Positions 45,260 to 54,702 of a stretch of DNA of 64,000 nucleotides are shown here, piece after piece. How positions within the stretch are numbered: position 1 is the stretch's first letter; the number at the start of each line of letters is the position of its first letter. Both the position numbers and the translations under genes were made by a program. The stretch is from Legionella maioricensis (GTDB lineage Bacteria; Pseudomonadota; Gammaproteobacteria; Legionellales; Legionellaceae). Location: assembly GCF_023618015.1 (NCBI RefSeq), contig NZ_JAJKBJ010000013.1, positions 28,185 through 92,184 on the forward strand, given 5' to 3'. The notes beneath the pieces are model-generated. The model did no database searches. It was not told the origin of the DNA and saw only the letters and a program-made list of their open reading frames with translations.

Positions 45260-45439
45260 ATCGTTTTTCGCCTAAGGTCTCTGGAATAATTTTTTTATTG
45301 ATAGCAGTGGGCACACCTGACTTTAGAGACGAACAGTCAATAGACCTTAATAATCAATTTTTTAAATAGACTCAATATGTTTTATTTTGAGCTATATTAA
45401 ATTATATGGGGACACTAAGAATATAAAAAAGGACATATC

Positions 45440-46672
45440 ATGAGTCATCTTCTGCTATTGCTTTTAGCAGTAACCTATTCTGGCTTCTCTTTACCTCCTT
45501 TTGCATTGGTACAGGAAAAAATAATTAGCGTAGCGAACAATGTCGTTAACGAGATACCCTCAATAACAATGCCATTAAATGAAATCAGTGACATGTTGCA
45601 TCAACAGGCTCCTCAATTAAATGAACTCGTTATCAATAAAGTGTTAACGACCTTAAGATGCGCCATGGAATATAATGTCGATCGAAATAATATTTTAACG
45701 ATTATTGATTATTCTCTTCCCTCTAATGAGAAACGTCTGTGGGTATTTGATCTAAAAGAAAAGAAGCTGCTGTTTTATACCTATGTGTCACATGGAATTA
45801 AATCTGGAACTTTAGCAACAAATTACTTTTCAAATAAATTCAACAGTAAAGCCAGCAGTATTGGCGTTTATAAGACTGAACAAGCCTATTATGGTCGTGA
45901 AGGATTATCTTTACGCTTGGATGGTCTTGATGCGAACTTTAATGATAATGCGTCTAATCGCTCTGTTGTAATGCATGGCGGCTGGTATGTTGAGGAACAG
46001 TTCATTAAAAGATATGGAAGACCTGGTCGTAGTTGGGGCTGTCCTGCTCTTCCTTTAGGCCTCTATCAACCTATAATAAATACCATTAAAGATAAATCAT
46101 TACTGGTAGCTTATTACCCAAGCGATGCCTGGTTTGGAAAATCAAAATTTCTCAATTGCAATAAAATAAAAACAACCTCCACCGCAATTACCCTGCCAAA
46201 AGAACCTAAAATAACAGATAACAGCGAGCAACGAGAAGACGTCCTTTTTGCTAGCATCAGTAAAACCATGAAACACGCGGATGATAATCCTATAGTAGCG
46301 ATGTCAGCAGATAATTATGAACGAATATTTCACGCCAAAGCTCCTTTGGGGCGCATGCTTAGGCGTCAAATTAACAATGCAGAATACATCGCATTGAGTA
46401 ATGCTGAGTTTCATACCTTGGCGGTTCATAGCAATGAAAAGGATAGGGAAGGTTTAAATGCTATTAATTTTATCGTTCCGGTTATCATAATGGTTAGAGG
46501 CTATTATGAAACACAAATGAAGATTTTAGATATGGGAAAAATCAAGGACATTCGATTCAATGCCGATCTGTCAAAGAATGAAACGGTAACCAGTTATTCA
46601 GTGAGCTTTGAGAGAAGACCTAGCATAAACTTAAAAGCAACGAACCGATTTATCCGTTGGGTTGGTCTATAA
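45440..46672 (+). CDS. L,D-transpeptidase (YkuD_2) with C-terminal extension
   Basis: A 410-aa secreted protein with a signal peptide (first about 20 residues). The central part is a murein L,D-transpeptidase-type catalytic domain: SVVMHGGWYV with H179, and RSWGCPALP with the nucleophile C201. Such enzymes link stem peptides of peptidoglycan by 3-3 bonds or attach proteins. The proteins usually end soon after the catalytic domain; this one has about 170 more residues (KAPLGRMLRRQINNAEYIALS) without a known domain. It acts in the periplasm. AAAAGGA is well placed before the ATG. Confidence 0.87.
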   Translation: MSHLLLLLLAVTYSGFSLPPFALVQEKIISVANNVVNEIPSITMPLNEISDMLHQQAPQLNELVINKVLTTLRCAMEYNVDRNNILTIIDYSLPSNEKRLWVFDLKEKKLLFYTYVSHGIKSGTLATNYFSNKFNSKASSIGVYKTEQAYYGREGLSLRLDGLDANFNDNASNRSVVMHGGWYVEEQFIKRYGRPGRSWGCPALPLGLYQPIINTIKDKSLLVAYYPSDAWFGKSKFLNCNKIKTTSTAITLPKEPKITDNSEQREDVLFASISKTMKHADDNPIVAMSADNYERIFHAKAPLGRMLRRQINNAEYIALSNAEFHTLAVHSNEKDREGLNAINFIVPVIIMVRGYYETQMKILDMGKIKDIRFNADLSKNETVTSYSVSFERRPSINLKATNRFIRWVGL

Positions 46673-46730
46673 TGGTTCTGTATAACCAAGATCAGTCTAT
46701 CTAGAGTTTGTTAACAATTGATCTTTCGTG

Positions 46731-46750
46731 TCCCGCGATTTGTTCGCGAA
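46731..46750. repeat. Single arm of the tcccgcgat-tgttcg element
   Basis: tcccgcgatttgttcgcgaa directly precedes the ribosome site of the ferritin-like gene. It matches the arms at 31483-31564 and may contribute a small hairpin (cgcga / tcgcg) to this leader. Confidence 0.5.
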
Positions 46751-46763
46751 TAGGGAGAATATT

Positions 46764-47312
46764 ATGGATGATGCAAAACGAAAAGAAATGCCTTCAAATT
46801 TGGCAGAAATTAAAAAAATGGCGAAGCAATCTCTGGAGCAAGGGGCACTGACGCAAGATTATCCTTTGAATTTGGAACAAGTTTATAAACTGCTAAATGA
46901 TGCTTTAGCAACTGAAATTATGTGTGTTTTACGCTACCGTCATCATCAGGTTATTGCCCAGGGAATAGATAGACCACAGGTCGCCGCAGAATTTTTAGAG
47001 CATGCGGATGACGAGCAAAGGCACATGATGATGATCGCTGAGCGAATAAATCAATTAGGTGGAAATCCTGACTTTAACCCCGCGACCATATCCCAACGCA
47101 CTGCCACAGAATATGGAACAGGGCGGGATTTATTGAAATTAGTAGAAGAAGATCTGATTGCCGAACGGATTGCCATTATGGTTTATCGTGAAATGATTGA
47201 GTGGTTTGGTACAGGCGATCCAACCACAAGGCGAATGTTAGAAGAAATATTAAAAGATGAGGAAGATCACGCAGATGATTTATCTGATCTTTTAAAAATT
47301 AAAAATAATTAA
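46764..47312 (+). CDS. Ferritin-like (bacterioferritin-type) protein
   Basis: A four-helix di-iron protein of 182 aa. Metal ligands are visible as E in ALATEIMCVLRYRHH, the EHADDEQRH motif of the second helix, an E in LIAERIAIMVYREM and the last KDEEDHADDL. The layout fits a bacterioferritin-like or DUF2202-free ferritin-like group, with a DP-type N-terminal extension. It may store iron or protect DNA/iron chemistry under stress. The frame could begin with a GTG at 46728, but AGGGAG just before the ATG at 46764 decides the start. Confidence 0.87.
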   Translation: MDDAKRKEMPSNLAEIKKMAKQSLEQGALTQDYPLNLEQVYKLLNDALATEIMCVLRYRHHQVIAQGIDRPQVAAEFLEHADDEQRHMMMIAERINQLGGNPDFNPATISQRTATEYGTGRDLLKLVEEDLIAERIAIMVYREMIEWFGTGDPTTRRMLEEILKDEEDHADDLSDLLKIKNN

Positions 47313-47481
47313 GTGTCTGAGTTATTATGGATGCCAGTTTATGCCATTTGTAGGACCAGGGGCCCACAGCCGTCATTGCGAATAGAGTAAAGCAATCCAG
47401 ATCAGATTTTCAACTGGCCTCTTTCTGGATTGTTTGGACAAGGCATGCAAAACGAAAGAGGCATATTCTGTGAACGCCTAT

Positions 47482-48894
47482 TTAAGGAAAGGTATTCTGT
47501 TGCTGGGAATCAAGCTCTGCACATTTTAGCTGAATTTGTTCATTATTCACTAAATCAACCAACTTCACATGAAATATATATCTTCCTGACACATTTTCAA
47601 TGACTCCATTACCAGGACTATCAAAATGCAATATTTTTTTGAAAAAATCATCTCTCAACGCATATTTTTGCTTTTGCGTTTCTTGAGAGTGAATGGTGAT
47701 TTTTCCATCAGCTGAGGGTCCTGTGATGGTTATGAGATTGATGTCTTGCCCGTGCTCCTTGATTAAAGCATCAAGAGCCTCCATCGTTTTTATCTCTTCT
47801 TCTGTTCTGAGGGGCAATAGAGAGAATTTAAGTTGTTCGGGTTGCACGCATGCCCAAGTGTTATGACGCGCATTATCAATACTCCAAAGCGCACCGCCCA
47901 CCATTTGATCATAACTGCACACAGGAAAAGAGTAGGGCTTTACTGAGTTTATGTAAAAAGTAGTATGTCCTTCACCTACCAATGAAACGAGTAGGCTTTC
48001 AGGATGTTTGTCTCTAATTTCATCTGCTTTGAGCTTCCATTCGATATTAACCATTTGTCTTTTTTCAGTAACCACATTACTGTGTGCATCCATAGTCTCT
48101 TTATATAATGCTTGGGTATCAATTGCATAAACAGGAATGCCGTTTTCAACCAGGGTTTTTACCAACATATAAAATCCCTGGTCTTCATTAACAATACCAT
48201 GAGCTTTATCGAGTTTTCTCAGGTATATTTCTAGGATTGGAGATAAAGATTGATGTTCACCACTTTTATCAAGCTCTGTTTGCATCGATTCGCTGCATAG
48301 GTGCTCTAGTAAAACAATACCCTTTTTTTGTTTTAATAAGGCAATACTGTCAGGGCTCATGATGGCTAACTTGCCTCGGGGGGACTTATGATTCTCACCT
48401 ATCACGACATGAGCTACCTCTTCAGGCATTAAATGATACATACTTGCCAAGGTGTTTGAAGTGCCCAACTCAATAACTTGGCTTTCTTTTTCAGACTCGT
48501 CAAAATTATATTGCTTTGAAAAGTCTTTAGATCCCGATATGAGTTGTTTCACTTTATTTTCCAAATAAGATCTATAATCTACATTCAGCGATATTTTTAC
48601 ATCCATAGCCAGAGCCCTCTGGGTTTCTTTTGTTCTGACGAGATATCCAATTTCAAAAATATAGGCAATTTCCTGTTCGCTAAATACTTTGAATCTAATG
48701 GTTTCTTTTTCATCATCGAACACGATCATATCCTGAGGTATATTCCACGAGGTCATTTTAGCGATGATTTTTTCTTTACACTCGGTGTAGGTGAAATAGT
48801 GTGCATCATCATAAAAATTGTAGGTACATGTATAGGAAGGCAATTTATTGCTCTGTTTTGACGAACCAAATAATCCCTCTTGACTGGCAGACAT
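47482..48894 (-). CDS. TIKI/TraB/ChaN-like protein, candidate effector
   Basis: A 470-aa soluble protein. The middle part shows a pattern like the TIKI/TraB/ChaN superfamily: VVIGENHKS (166-169 GENH), VLLEHL (about 195), PVYAIDT (about 255) and SLVGEGHTTF (307-310 GEGH), with the paired Glu/His set that builds the metal or catalytic site. Known members include heme-binding ChaN, the Wnt protease TIKI and EreA-type esterases. The N-terminal 150 and C-terminal 130 residues are unfamiliar. No signal peptide; C-terminus polar. Host delivery is a guess. AAGGAGAAG precedes the ATG. Confidence 0.6.
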   Translation of the reverse strand: MSASQEGLFGSSKQSNKLPSYTCTYNFYDDAHYFTYTECKEKIIAKMTSWNIPQDMIVFDDEKETIRFKVFSEQEIAYIFEIGYLVRTKETQRALAMDVKISLNVDYRSYLENKVKQLISGSKDFSKQYNFDESEKESQVIELGTSNTLASMYHLMPEEVAHVVIGENHKSPRGKLAIMSPDSIALLKQKKGIVLLEHLCSESMQTELDKSGEHQSLSPILEIYLRKLDKAHGIVNEDQGFYMLVKTLVENGIPVYAIDTQALYKETMDAHSNVVTEKRQMVNIEWKLKADEIRDKHPESLLVSLVGEGHTTFYINSVKPYSFPVCSYDQMVGGALWSIDNARHNTWACVQPEQLKFSLLPLRTEEEIKTMEALDALIKEHGQDINLITITGPSADGKITIHSQETQKQKYALRDDFFKKILHFDSPGNGVIENVSGRYIFHVKLVDLVNNEQIQLKCAELDSQQQNTFP

Positions 48895-48997
48895 GGCTTA
48901 CTTCTCCTTATTGGATTTCACAGAGAGGATTCATATCTTTATACTAAGTAATATAAATATAGGTTATTAATTGGCTTTGTACTAGGGAGGGCCTGAA

Positions 48998-49166
48998 TCA
49001 GGAGGATTTTGCGTGATACTTTTGACGTAAAGCTAATGCCTGGGGGCTTAAACTCATAAATCCTTGAGCAATAATAAAGACAAGATAATAAAACACAATA
49101 GAGCGACGTCAGCGTTTTGCCATAACGCCAGGCAGTGCGAATTAAAGTAAGATAAGGGTTATTCAT
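48998..49166 (-). pseudogene. Truncated/frameshifted head of a membrane transporter
   Basis: The ATG overlaps the stop of def (ATGA-type coupling) and the first residues (MNNPYLTLIRTAWRYGKTLT) look like the start of a Legionella ABC-exporter. Soon after, the hydrophobic helix continues only in another frame (RRSIVFYYLVFIIAQGFM) and a stop at 48998 follows the PQAL region. Either a frameshift and a deletion have destroyed a transporter gene, or this is a small membrane peptide. Pseudogene is the better reading. Confidence 0.45.
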
Positions 49167-49717
49167 TATTTACCTTGTTCCGGAAATATTATTGCCTTTA
49201 ATTCATCCTCAAATCCGAATGATTGCATGTCTTTTAAACGTTGTGGATATAAAATCCCATCAAGATGATCGCATTCATGCTGGACTATTCGTGCATGAAA
49301 CCCTTGGGCCTCCCGAGTAATTAATGTTCCTTTCAGGTCATACCCGCTGTATTCAATGTGATTATAACGAGGAACCAGGCCTCTTATACCCGGCACGCTT
49401 AAACATCCTTCCCAACCGTCAATCATTTCATCAGAAAGAATTTTAATTGTTGGATTAATAAGTACGGTATAAGGAACGGGTTTTTCATTAGGATATCGGG
49501 TATTTTTTTCGAAACCGAACATAATGACTCTCTTATTGCATCCTATCTGAGGAGCCGCAATTCCTACGCCCTCCATTTTTTTCATGGTATCTTTCATGTT
49601 TTGAATCAGTTCCAGAAAAGCAGGATCAGAGAGCTCAGAATGCTCACTATTTTCTATAGGCAGAGAGGGGGTAGCCAATTGCTTATTTCCCATTTTTACA
49701 ATCGATTGACTGGGCAT
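49166..49717 (-). CDS. def: Peptide deformylase
   Basis: Removes the formyl group from new proteins in the cytosol. The 183-aa protein shows the three PDF motifs: GIAAPQIG (52-59), EGCLSVPG (C105) and QHECDHLDG with metal-binding H147 and H151 and catalytic E148. Length is normal. It is not placed beside fmt, so this could be one of several deformylases in the genome. The stop overlaps the start of a decayed transporter gene. Confidence 0.95.
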   Translation of the reverse strand: MPSQSIVKMGNKQLATPSLPIENSEHSELSDPAFLELIQNMKDTMKKMEGVGIAAPQIGCNKRVIMFGFEKNTRYPNEKPVPYTVLINPTIKILSDEMIDGWEGCLSVPGIRGLVPRYNHIEYSGYDLKGTLITREAQGFHARIVQHECDHLDGILYPQRLKDMQSFGFEDELKAIIFPEQGK

Positions 49718-49818
49718 CGTTTCTTATCCAGGTGAATTTTAGGCACGCATCCAGATAATAAAGTAATTAAGCTTGCAACGGCAATCAGAATAAATTTTTT
49801 GTTGATTTGGGGGGATTT

Positions 49819-51309
49819 TTAGGCTGTTGTCACCATTTCGACGCTTTCTTTCTTAGAACTATCGGTGTTATCAATCAGTGTTCTGACTTTTCGAGAAATA
49901 AAATATAAAAAGAGGGCACCAAGTAAAGCCCAGAGGCTTAACTGTTTAAATACATGAAGAAAATCAGGGTTTGATATTAGTGGGTTCGTGGATTCCGTTT
50001 TGACCATAGCATTTGAGAAATAATGGGATAGAGATGCAGCGACCCCCGCAACCAACATCCACGTACCCATTAAAACTCCCTGTAATTGAGGTGGGGCTAT
50101 TTGTCCTATCATGGCATATCCTATTGGACCAATGAGTAATTCTGCCATGCCTTGCAGGATGATGTAGCCTATCACCCAATAAAGATGGGTATAACCTTCA
50201 CTATTGGAAAAAATAACTCCGCAAGAGAGGAGGACAAAAGAAAGAGCTAATAAGATGAACGCCCACACAAACTGAAGCGATACAGACGGGTTATATCCTT
50301 TGGATTTTAGTTTATTGAGGAGCCCTGTTAAGATTGGTGCTCCTAAAACGATAACCAATGGATTTACATTTTTAATCCACTGAGTTGCGAGTTCAAATCC
50401 AAAAAAATTTTTGTCTGCATTATTTTTGATAAAGAGGGTTACGCCTATTGGGCCAGTAAAATAAATCATCCAAAACACCAGGCAACTGACTGCCAAAATT
50501 AAATAAGCCATTACTTTTTGTTGGTCAGCTTTAGAACCTTGCTTCATCCCTAAAGTTAGAATGATAAAAAACATAATCAGACTAAGAGTGACTACTACTC
50601 CATTACTGAAATGTGCTGAATGAAAACATAAGAGCATTGCTGGAATGAGCAGTAAGCTTATCATTAAGCCAATAAAATTTTTAGATAAAAGATCGGTGTA
50701 TTTTTTGACTTGTATCAAGGGAGTATTATTATCGAGAAGATGAGACCACGATTTAGCAATGAGGAACAGGGTAATTGCGTTGGTAATCATACAGGCATAA
50801 AACAGATATTGATATTGATTGGAATAATCAAAAAATCCACTTGCAATATAACCGGCACAAAAGCCTATGTTCATGGCTCCATAACTTAAGATAAATGCAC
50901 TATTTCTTCGACTGTCCGATTGATTAAAACGCTGTGTCAGCATGCTGTTGTAACAGGTGGTATTTAGCCCACAACCTACCAGGAAAAAACTTAGGCCTAT
51001 ATAGAGCAAAGAGGTATGACATAGCGCTAAAAATATTAAACCTATACTTTGAATGATAATGGTAATAAAAAACAAAAATCGATTACTAAGATAGCGTCCT
51101 CCGATCAGGCCACCTATTAATTGTAAAACATAATTGAAAGCTAAGAATAAGCCAACAATACTATTTGATGATGTATTGGGAGTTTCCAGTTGCTTGGTTA
51201 GGTAAAGTGGGAGTGAAGAGTACAAGATGGCAAATGAAAAAGTTGAAAATGCTTGGATGAAATAGAGATCGGTAACTCCATTGGGCATTTTCTGAGTGGT
51301 TTTTAACAT
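49819..51309 (-). CDS. POT-family proton/peptide symporter (MFS)
   Basis: A 496-aa membrane protein with about 14 hydrophobic helices. The first helices (FSTFSFAILYSSLPLYLTK), the GLNTTCYNSMLTQRF segment and a late helix reading GMAELLIGPIGYAMIGQIAPPQLQG fit the proton-coupled oligopeptide transporter group, in which the G-x-x-E-x-x-x-x-P-x motif precedes the tenth helix. The first E-x-x-E-R motif of POT proteins is not obvious, so the substrate may differ. Uptake of peptides is a likely role in an amino-acid-dependent organism. It is transcribed alone. Confidence 0.8.
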   Translation of the reverse strand: MLKTTQKMPNGVTDLYFIQAFSTFSFAILYSSLPLYLTKQLETPNTSSNSIVGLFLAFNYVLQLIGGLIGGRYLSNRFLFFITIIIQSIGLIFLALCHTSLLYIGLSFFLVGCGLNTTCYNSMLTQRFNQSDSRRNSAFILSYGAMNIGFCAGYIASGFFDYSNQYQYLFYACMITNAITLFLIAKSWSHLLDNNTPLIQVKKYTDLLSKNFIGLMISLLLIPAMLLCFHSAHFSNGVVVTLSLIMFFIILTLGMKQGSKADQQKVMAYLILAVSCLVFWMIYFTGPIGVTLFIKNNADKNFFGFELATQWIKNVNPLVIVLGAPILTGLLNKLKSKGYNPSVSLQFVWAFILLALSFVLLSCGVIFSNSEGYTHLYWVIGYIILQGMAELLIGPIGYAMIGQIAPPQLQGVLMGTWMLVAGVAASLSHYFSNAMVKTESTNPLISNPDFLHVFKQLSLWALLGALFLYFISRKVRTLIDNTDSSKKESVEMVTTA

Positions 51310-51588
51310 GGATTGACTCTAATTTTACTTAGAATACAACTTTATCACTCTAAATGGTAAAGGGATAATAATCCTATCCTTTTCTTGCCAAATGTTTGTG
51401 GTAATTTTTTATTAATAGTGTATAATGTTCGGCCTTTGAGGCTGGTTTAAGGTCACTAATTTCGCACTGTATTCAAGCGTCAGACAAAAAAGCTGAACTT
51501 TTCCCAGGTTTAAAAACCGGGAAGCGATAATTTTCAAGGGAATAATTTTTGAAGGGAGAGATTAGCAAAATATATTGAGGAAAGTAAG

Positions 51589-53376
51589 ATGTATTTATTT
51601 TTTGATGCCATTAAAAGCTATATTAGGGGATTTGTTAATTATCTTTGGGAATGCTGCGCCCCTGTACCAAATAATAATGTTCAGATACAAGAAACAGATG
51701 AAGAACCTCAATTATCTGTTAATCCTATAGAAAGTAAAGTAGAAAATACAGCGACATTAACTCCCATTAAACGTCAAACCAGACAGAAATCTAATACTCA
51801 ATCCAAATTAGAACCTGCGATTAAATCCAGGAAAGAGACTCCCGTTAAATCTAAAATAAAAAGTATCACTGCACCCGAAAACGAGATTATGAATACGCCT
51901 GAAGTAGCGGTTCAAATGGCACCTAAAAAGTCGCGAACCAAACTTAAAGGGGCTCAAGTGAAACCTGAGGGCCGGATTCAACCTGAAGAAGTGCAGATTC
52001 AAGCTAAAGACACGCAAATTAAACCTAAAGAAGCGCAGATCAAACCCAAAGAAGCGCAGATTAAACTCAAAGAAGCGCAGATTAAACTCAAAGAAGCGCA
52101 GATTAAATCCAAAGAAGCGCAGATTAAATCGAAAGTGGTTAAACTTGACGGGTCACGGACTAAGGCAGAAGAGTCTCGGAGCAAGACTGCAATAATACAT
52201 ACTCCTATTAAGCCATCTAAGGTAGAGTCTTCGGTTAACTCTGAGGTTAAGAAACCATCATTAAGTTCTTCGGCTTCTGTTTTTTTTCCATCTTATTTAT
52301 TAACACCTACCGTACCTGTAAAACCCGTTATTAATAGAGATAAATTTCCTCAACAGGTTATTCAATTAATTGACGAGCTAAGAATTAAGTTTCCTGAAGC
52401 AAAATTTTATTTTGTAGGTGCTGGCCCGGCCAATATTCTTGATGGTTTAAAGCCCAATGATTATGACATTCTGATAGTTAATGCTGACGTGGGTTTAATT
52501 CAAAACCATCTGCAATCCAGGAAAATAAATGCTCAAAAAAGGAGTGGAAAACATCCAGTAATTTTTTGTGATTTTGAAAATGGAGTTTCAATCGATTTTA
52601 CGGTAAAGACTCAAAAAGAAGTACAACCAAAGAATATCTTGGAAGGGGATTTTAAAAATCGAGATTTTAATTTAAGTGCTTTGTATTGTGAGTTTACTGC
52701 AGATAAAGAATTTGAAGTGTTCAGTTTTTCTAACGCATTAAAATTACGTAATGACCGAATTATAGAAGCCATTGGTGATCCTGTTGCTTCACTTGAGCAA
52801 GATCCCACTCGTTTATTTCGATTGGCCAAATTGCTCATTACTAATCCAAACTATGTTTTAGGAAAAGAACTTCAACAGGCAATTGATGGATTAAAGGAGG
52901 TTAAGGATAAAAAACCAAAATGGTTATTGCTCTTTGAACAATTTATCAAAGCAGAATATGCGAACCATGATAGATTAGATCAAGCGATGAGAAAATTATT
53001 TATTCGTTACAGTTACCAGGATATAAATAAGGCTTTTCAAAAACTCGGATTGTTAACAGAGTTTACAGATAACTCTCATACTGCTGCGGATCAAGCTTGT
53101 TCTAAAATTCCTGATATAAGTCCTGCTGAGAGGTATATTTATTGGGTATTAGCAAATATATTACAACGCTTTGAAGACGGGAAAGAAAATAGTTTGTCGC
53201 CTTTGCATCCCATTCTTAATTTAACTTATGGAGAAATAGACTTACTTGATTTTGTTTATGGCCAGGGCCCCTCAAAAACACCCGAGGTATACGTATATCT
53301 ATCGCAGGTTCTTACTTTAATTGGTAACTTTAAATTACCTTACAAAAATGAAACCGACCACAGTTTTACCCTTTAA
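51589..53376 (+). CDS. Poly(A)-polymerase-like nucleotidyltransferase with Lys-rich repeat arm
   Basis: A 595-aa protein. Residues 1-240 are low in complexity and highly basic, with five copies of the heptad EAQIK(P/L/S)K in a row (21-base DNA units at about 52030-52130). Residues 255-420 form a class II poly(A) polymerase/CCA-adding head: FYFVGAGPANILDG, the metal-binding DYD (D291, D293) and D336 in SIDFTV, then FKNRDFNLSAL and a DPTRLFRLAKL segment. A helical C-terminal part follows. Housekeeping PcnB or Cca proteins lack such an arm, so this is a specialised enzyme, perhaps acting on RNA in the host. AGGAAAG lies before the ATG. Confidence 0.75.
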   Translation: MYLFFDAIKSYIRGFVNYLWECCAPVPNNNVQIQETDEEPQLSVNPIESKVENTATLTPIKRQTRQKSNTQSKLEPAIKSRKETPVKSKIKSITAPENEIMNTPEVAVQMAPKKSRTKLKGAQVKPEGRIQPEEVQIQAKDTQIKPKEAQIKPKEAQIKLKEAQIKLKEAQIKSKEAQIKSKVVKLDGSRTKAEESRSKTAIIHTPIKPSKVESSVNSEVKKPSLSSSASVFFPSYLLTPTVPVKPVINRDKFPQQVIQLIDELRIKFPEAKFYFVGAGPANILDGLKPNDYDILIVNADVGLIQNHLQSRKINAQKRSGKHPVIFCDFENGVSIDFTVKTQKEVQPKNILEGDFKNRDFNLSALYCEFTADKEFEVFSFSNALKLRNDRIIEAIGDPVASLEQDPTRLFRLAKLLITNPNYVLGKELQQAIDGLKEVKDKKPKWLLLFEQFIKAEYANHDRLDQAMRKLFIRYSYQDINKAFQKLGLLTEFTDNSHTAADQACSKIPDISPAERYIYWVLANILQRFEDGKENSLSPLHPILNLTYGEIDLLDFVYGQGPSKTPEVYVYLSQVLTLIGNFKLPYKNETDHSFTL

Positions 53377-53534
53377 TAAGGGAGTAGACCGTCTTAGGGT
53401 AGAAATAATCGCATTGCCATTGACCTAAGAAACGTCATTTCAGGAGCTCCCTCTCGGCAAACTCCTCGGGATCTGATATATCTTCGCGAAATGGGTAGAC
53501 ATAGAATCATTTGGGAACTAATTGATACTTAATG

Positions 53535-53567
53535 CCTACGTGCCGCGCATAAAGAGCGGTACGTAGG
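53535..53567. repeat. Dispersed CCGCGCATAAA hairpin
   Basis: Arms cctacgtgccgc (53535-53546) and gcggtacgtagg (53556-53567) pair around a short A-rich loop. This is a relative of the element at 3507-3537. It lies between convergent genes and could serve as a terminator. Confidence 0.6.
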
Positions 53568-53610
53568 TAATATGGATATCTATTTCTTTGATTACTTAAT
53601 TCTTTGTTTC

Positions 53611-54453
53611 TTAAGAAAAAAAGTAATTTAGGCCAACTCGTATGGTGTTTTCCGTAAATTTAGCTGATGTATCTACTATTGCCCCAGCAAAAGAAGCCGG
53701 AGGAGTCGTCGCTATATTTTGAGTAAGATTCAGATGAGTATGTAGTGGTCCTAATTGATAGTAAATATATTCTACTTTCATACTCCAGCATGGTGAAAAT
53801 AACAGTTCTGCACCGCCGCCCGCAGCCCATCCCGCTAAAAGTTTACTGGCGTTGAGTTCTTCATAAAAAGACGGGAAAGCAGAATTAGTTTCTGTTACTG
53901 AATAACTTGTTTTCAGGGATCCGCCTCCATATGCAAAAGCGCCCGAGCCATAAAGTAAAAATGAAGGCCCAACAAGAACACCCAAGCGGCCTTTAAGAAG
54001 ACCTACATAGTTTAACTTTTTAGTGTTTACAATATTAGCATTCAACGTGCCTAACAGCGCGGTTGAAACAGAGTTGGTAGTATTGGTGGTACCATTGGAT
54101 TGGCCAATCGCATCCAAATCAGCATCAATACCTATAACAAGATTCTCGGAAAATTGAGAGTTATAGCCGATTTGTCCGCCTCCTATAAAACCCTTTGAGG
54201 AATTAAAGAGGTGCCTGGTTCCCAGATCTGCCAGAGCAAATGACATTGTTCGTGAGTTGGGTGAAAAAAGAGGATTTGCAAAATTAGTTCGGCCATCATT
54301 TTTGATTATATTATTTGATGACCATAAATATCCTGCATTTCCTCCGATATAAAAGCCAGTCCAACTTCGGTATTCTTTTGAAAGAACACTACCAAAAGCC
54401 GTAGTTCCATATAATGCTAAGGTTAACGAAAAGTAAGTCCATGTTTTATTCAT
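53611..54453 (-). CDS. Outer membrane beta-barrel protein
   Basis: A 280-aa outer membrane protein. After a signal peptide (cleavage near AFGSVLS) the sequence opens with WTGFYIGGNAGYLWS, and repeats amphipathic strands with Gly/Tyr/Phe alternation (FIGGGQIGYNSQF, WAAGGGAELLF, MKVEYIYYQLG), ending in IRVGLNYFFS with a terminal aromatic-rich strand. This is the Omp25/OprF-like surface-antigen layout common in Legionella, eight-stranded and without an obvious enzymatic motif. Role unknown; it is surface exposed. The ATG at 54453 is preferred over the TTG one codon earlier. Confidence 0.88.
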   Translation of the reverse strand: MNKTWTYFSLTLALYGTTAFGSVLSKEYRSWTGFYIGGNAGYLWSSNNIIKNDGRTNFANPLFSPNSRTMSFALADLGTRHLFNSSKGFIGGGQIGYNSQFSENLVIGIDADLDAIGQSNGTTNTTNSVSTALLGTLNANIVNTKKLNYVGLLKGRLGVLVGPSFLLYGSGAFAYGGGSLKTSYSVTETNSAFPSFYEELNASKLLAGWAAGGGAELLFSPCWSMKVEYIYYQLGPLHTHLNLTQNIATTPPASFAGAIVDTSAKFTENTIRVGLNYFFS

Positions 54454-54702
54454 CAATAATGTTCCAATTATATATTATTTAAAAGTGCCAACATTTTTTA
54501 TTTTGTATCCATCTTGATGGGATTGTTTGAGGGATTGAATTGTTGAGCAATAAGTAACTGTACCTAAAATATATTATAAAATAATTAAGATCAATCGGCC
54601 TTGTTCATCTTCATGAACGAAACCAAATAATACAATACTTCTTATTTTTATTTTTTCGTTCCACATTAAATACAGGGTATCATCTCAAGCCGAATAATAA
54701 AA

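Noticed and set aside
46728..46763. GTG start adding twelve residues to the ferritin-like protein
   Set aside because: The segment is a dispersed repeat (tcccgcgat-tgttcg), and AGGGAG directly precedes the ATG at 46764.
51999..52184. Minus-strand ORF with repeated LICASL units
   Set aside because: It is the reverse complement of the 21-bp repeats in the nucleotidyltransferase gene and has no independent start signal or family.
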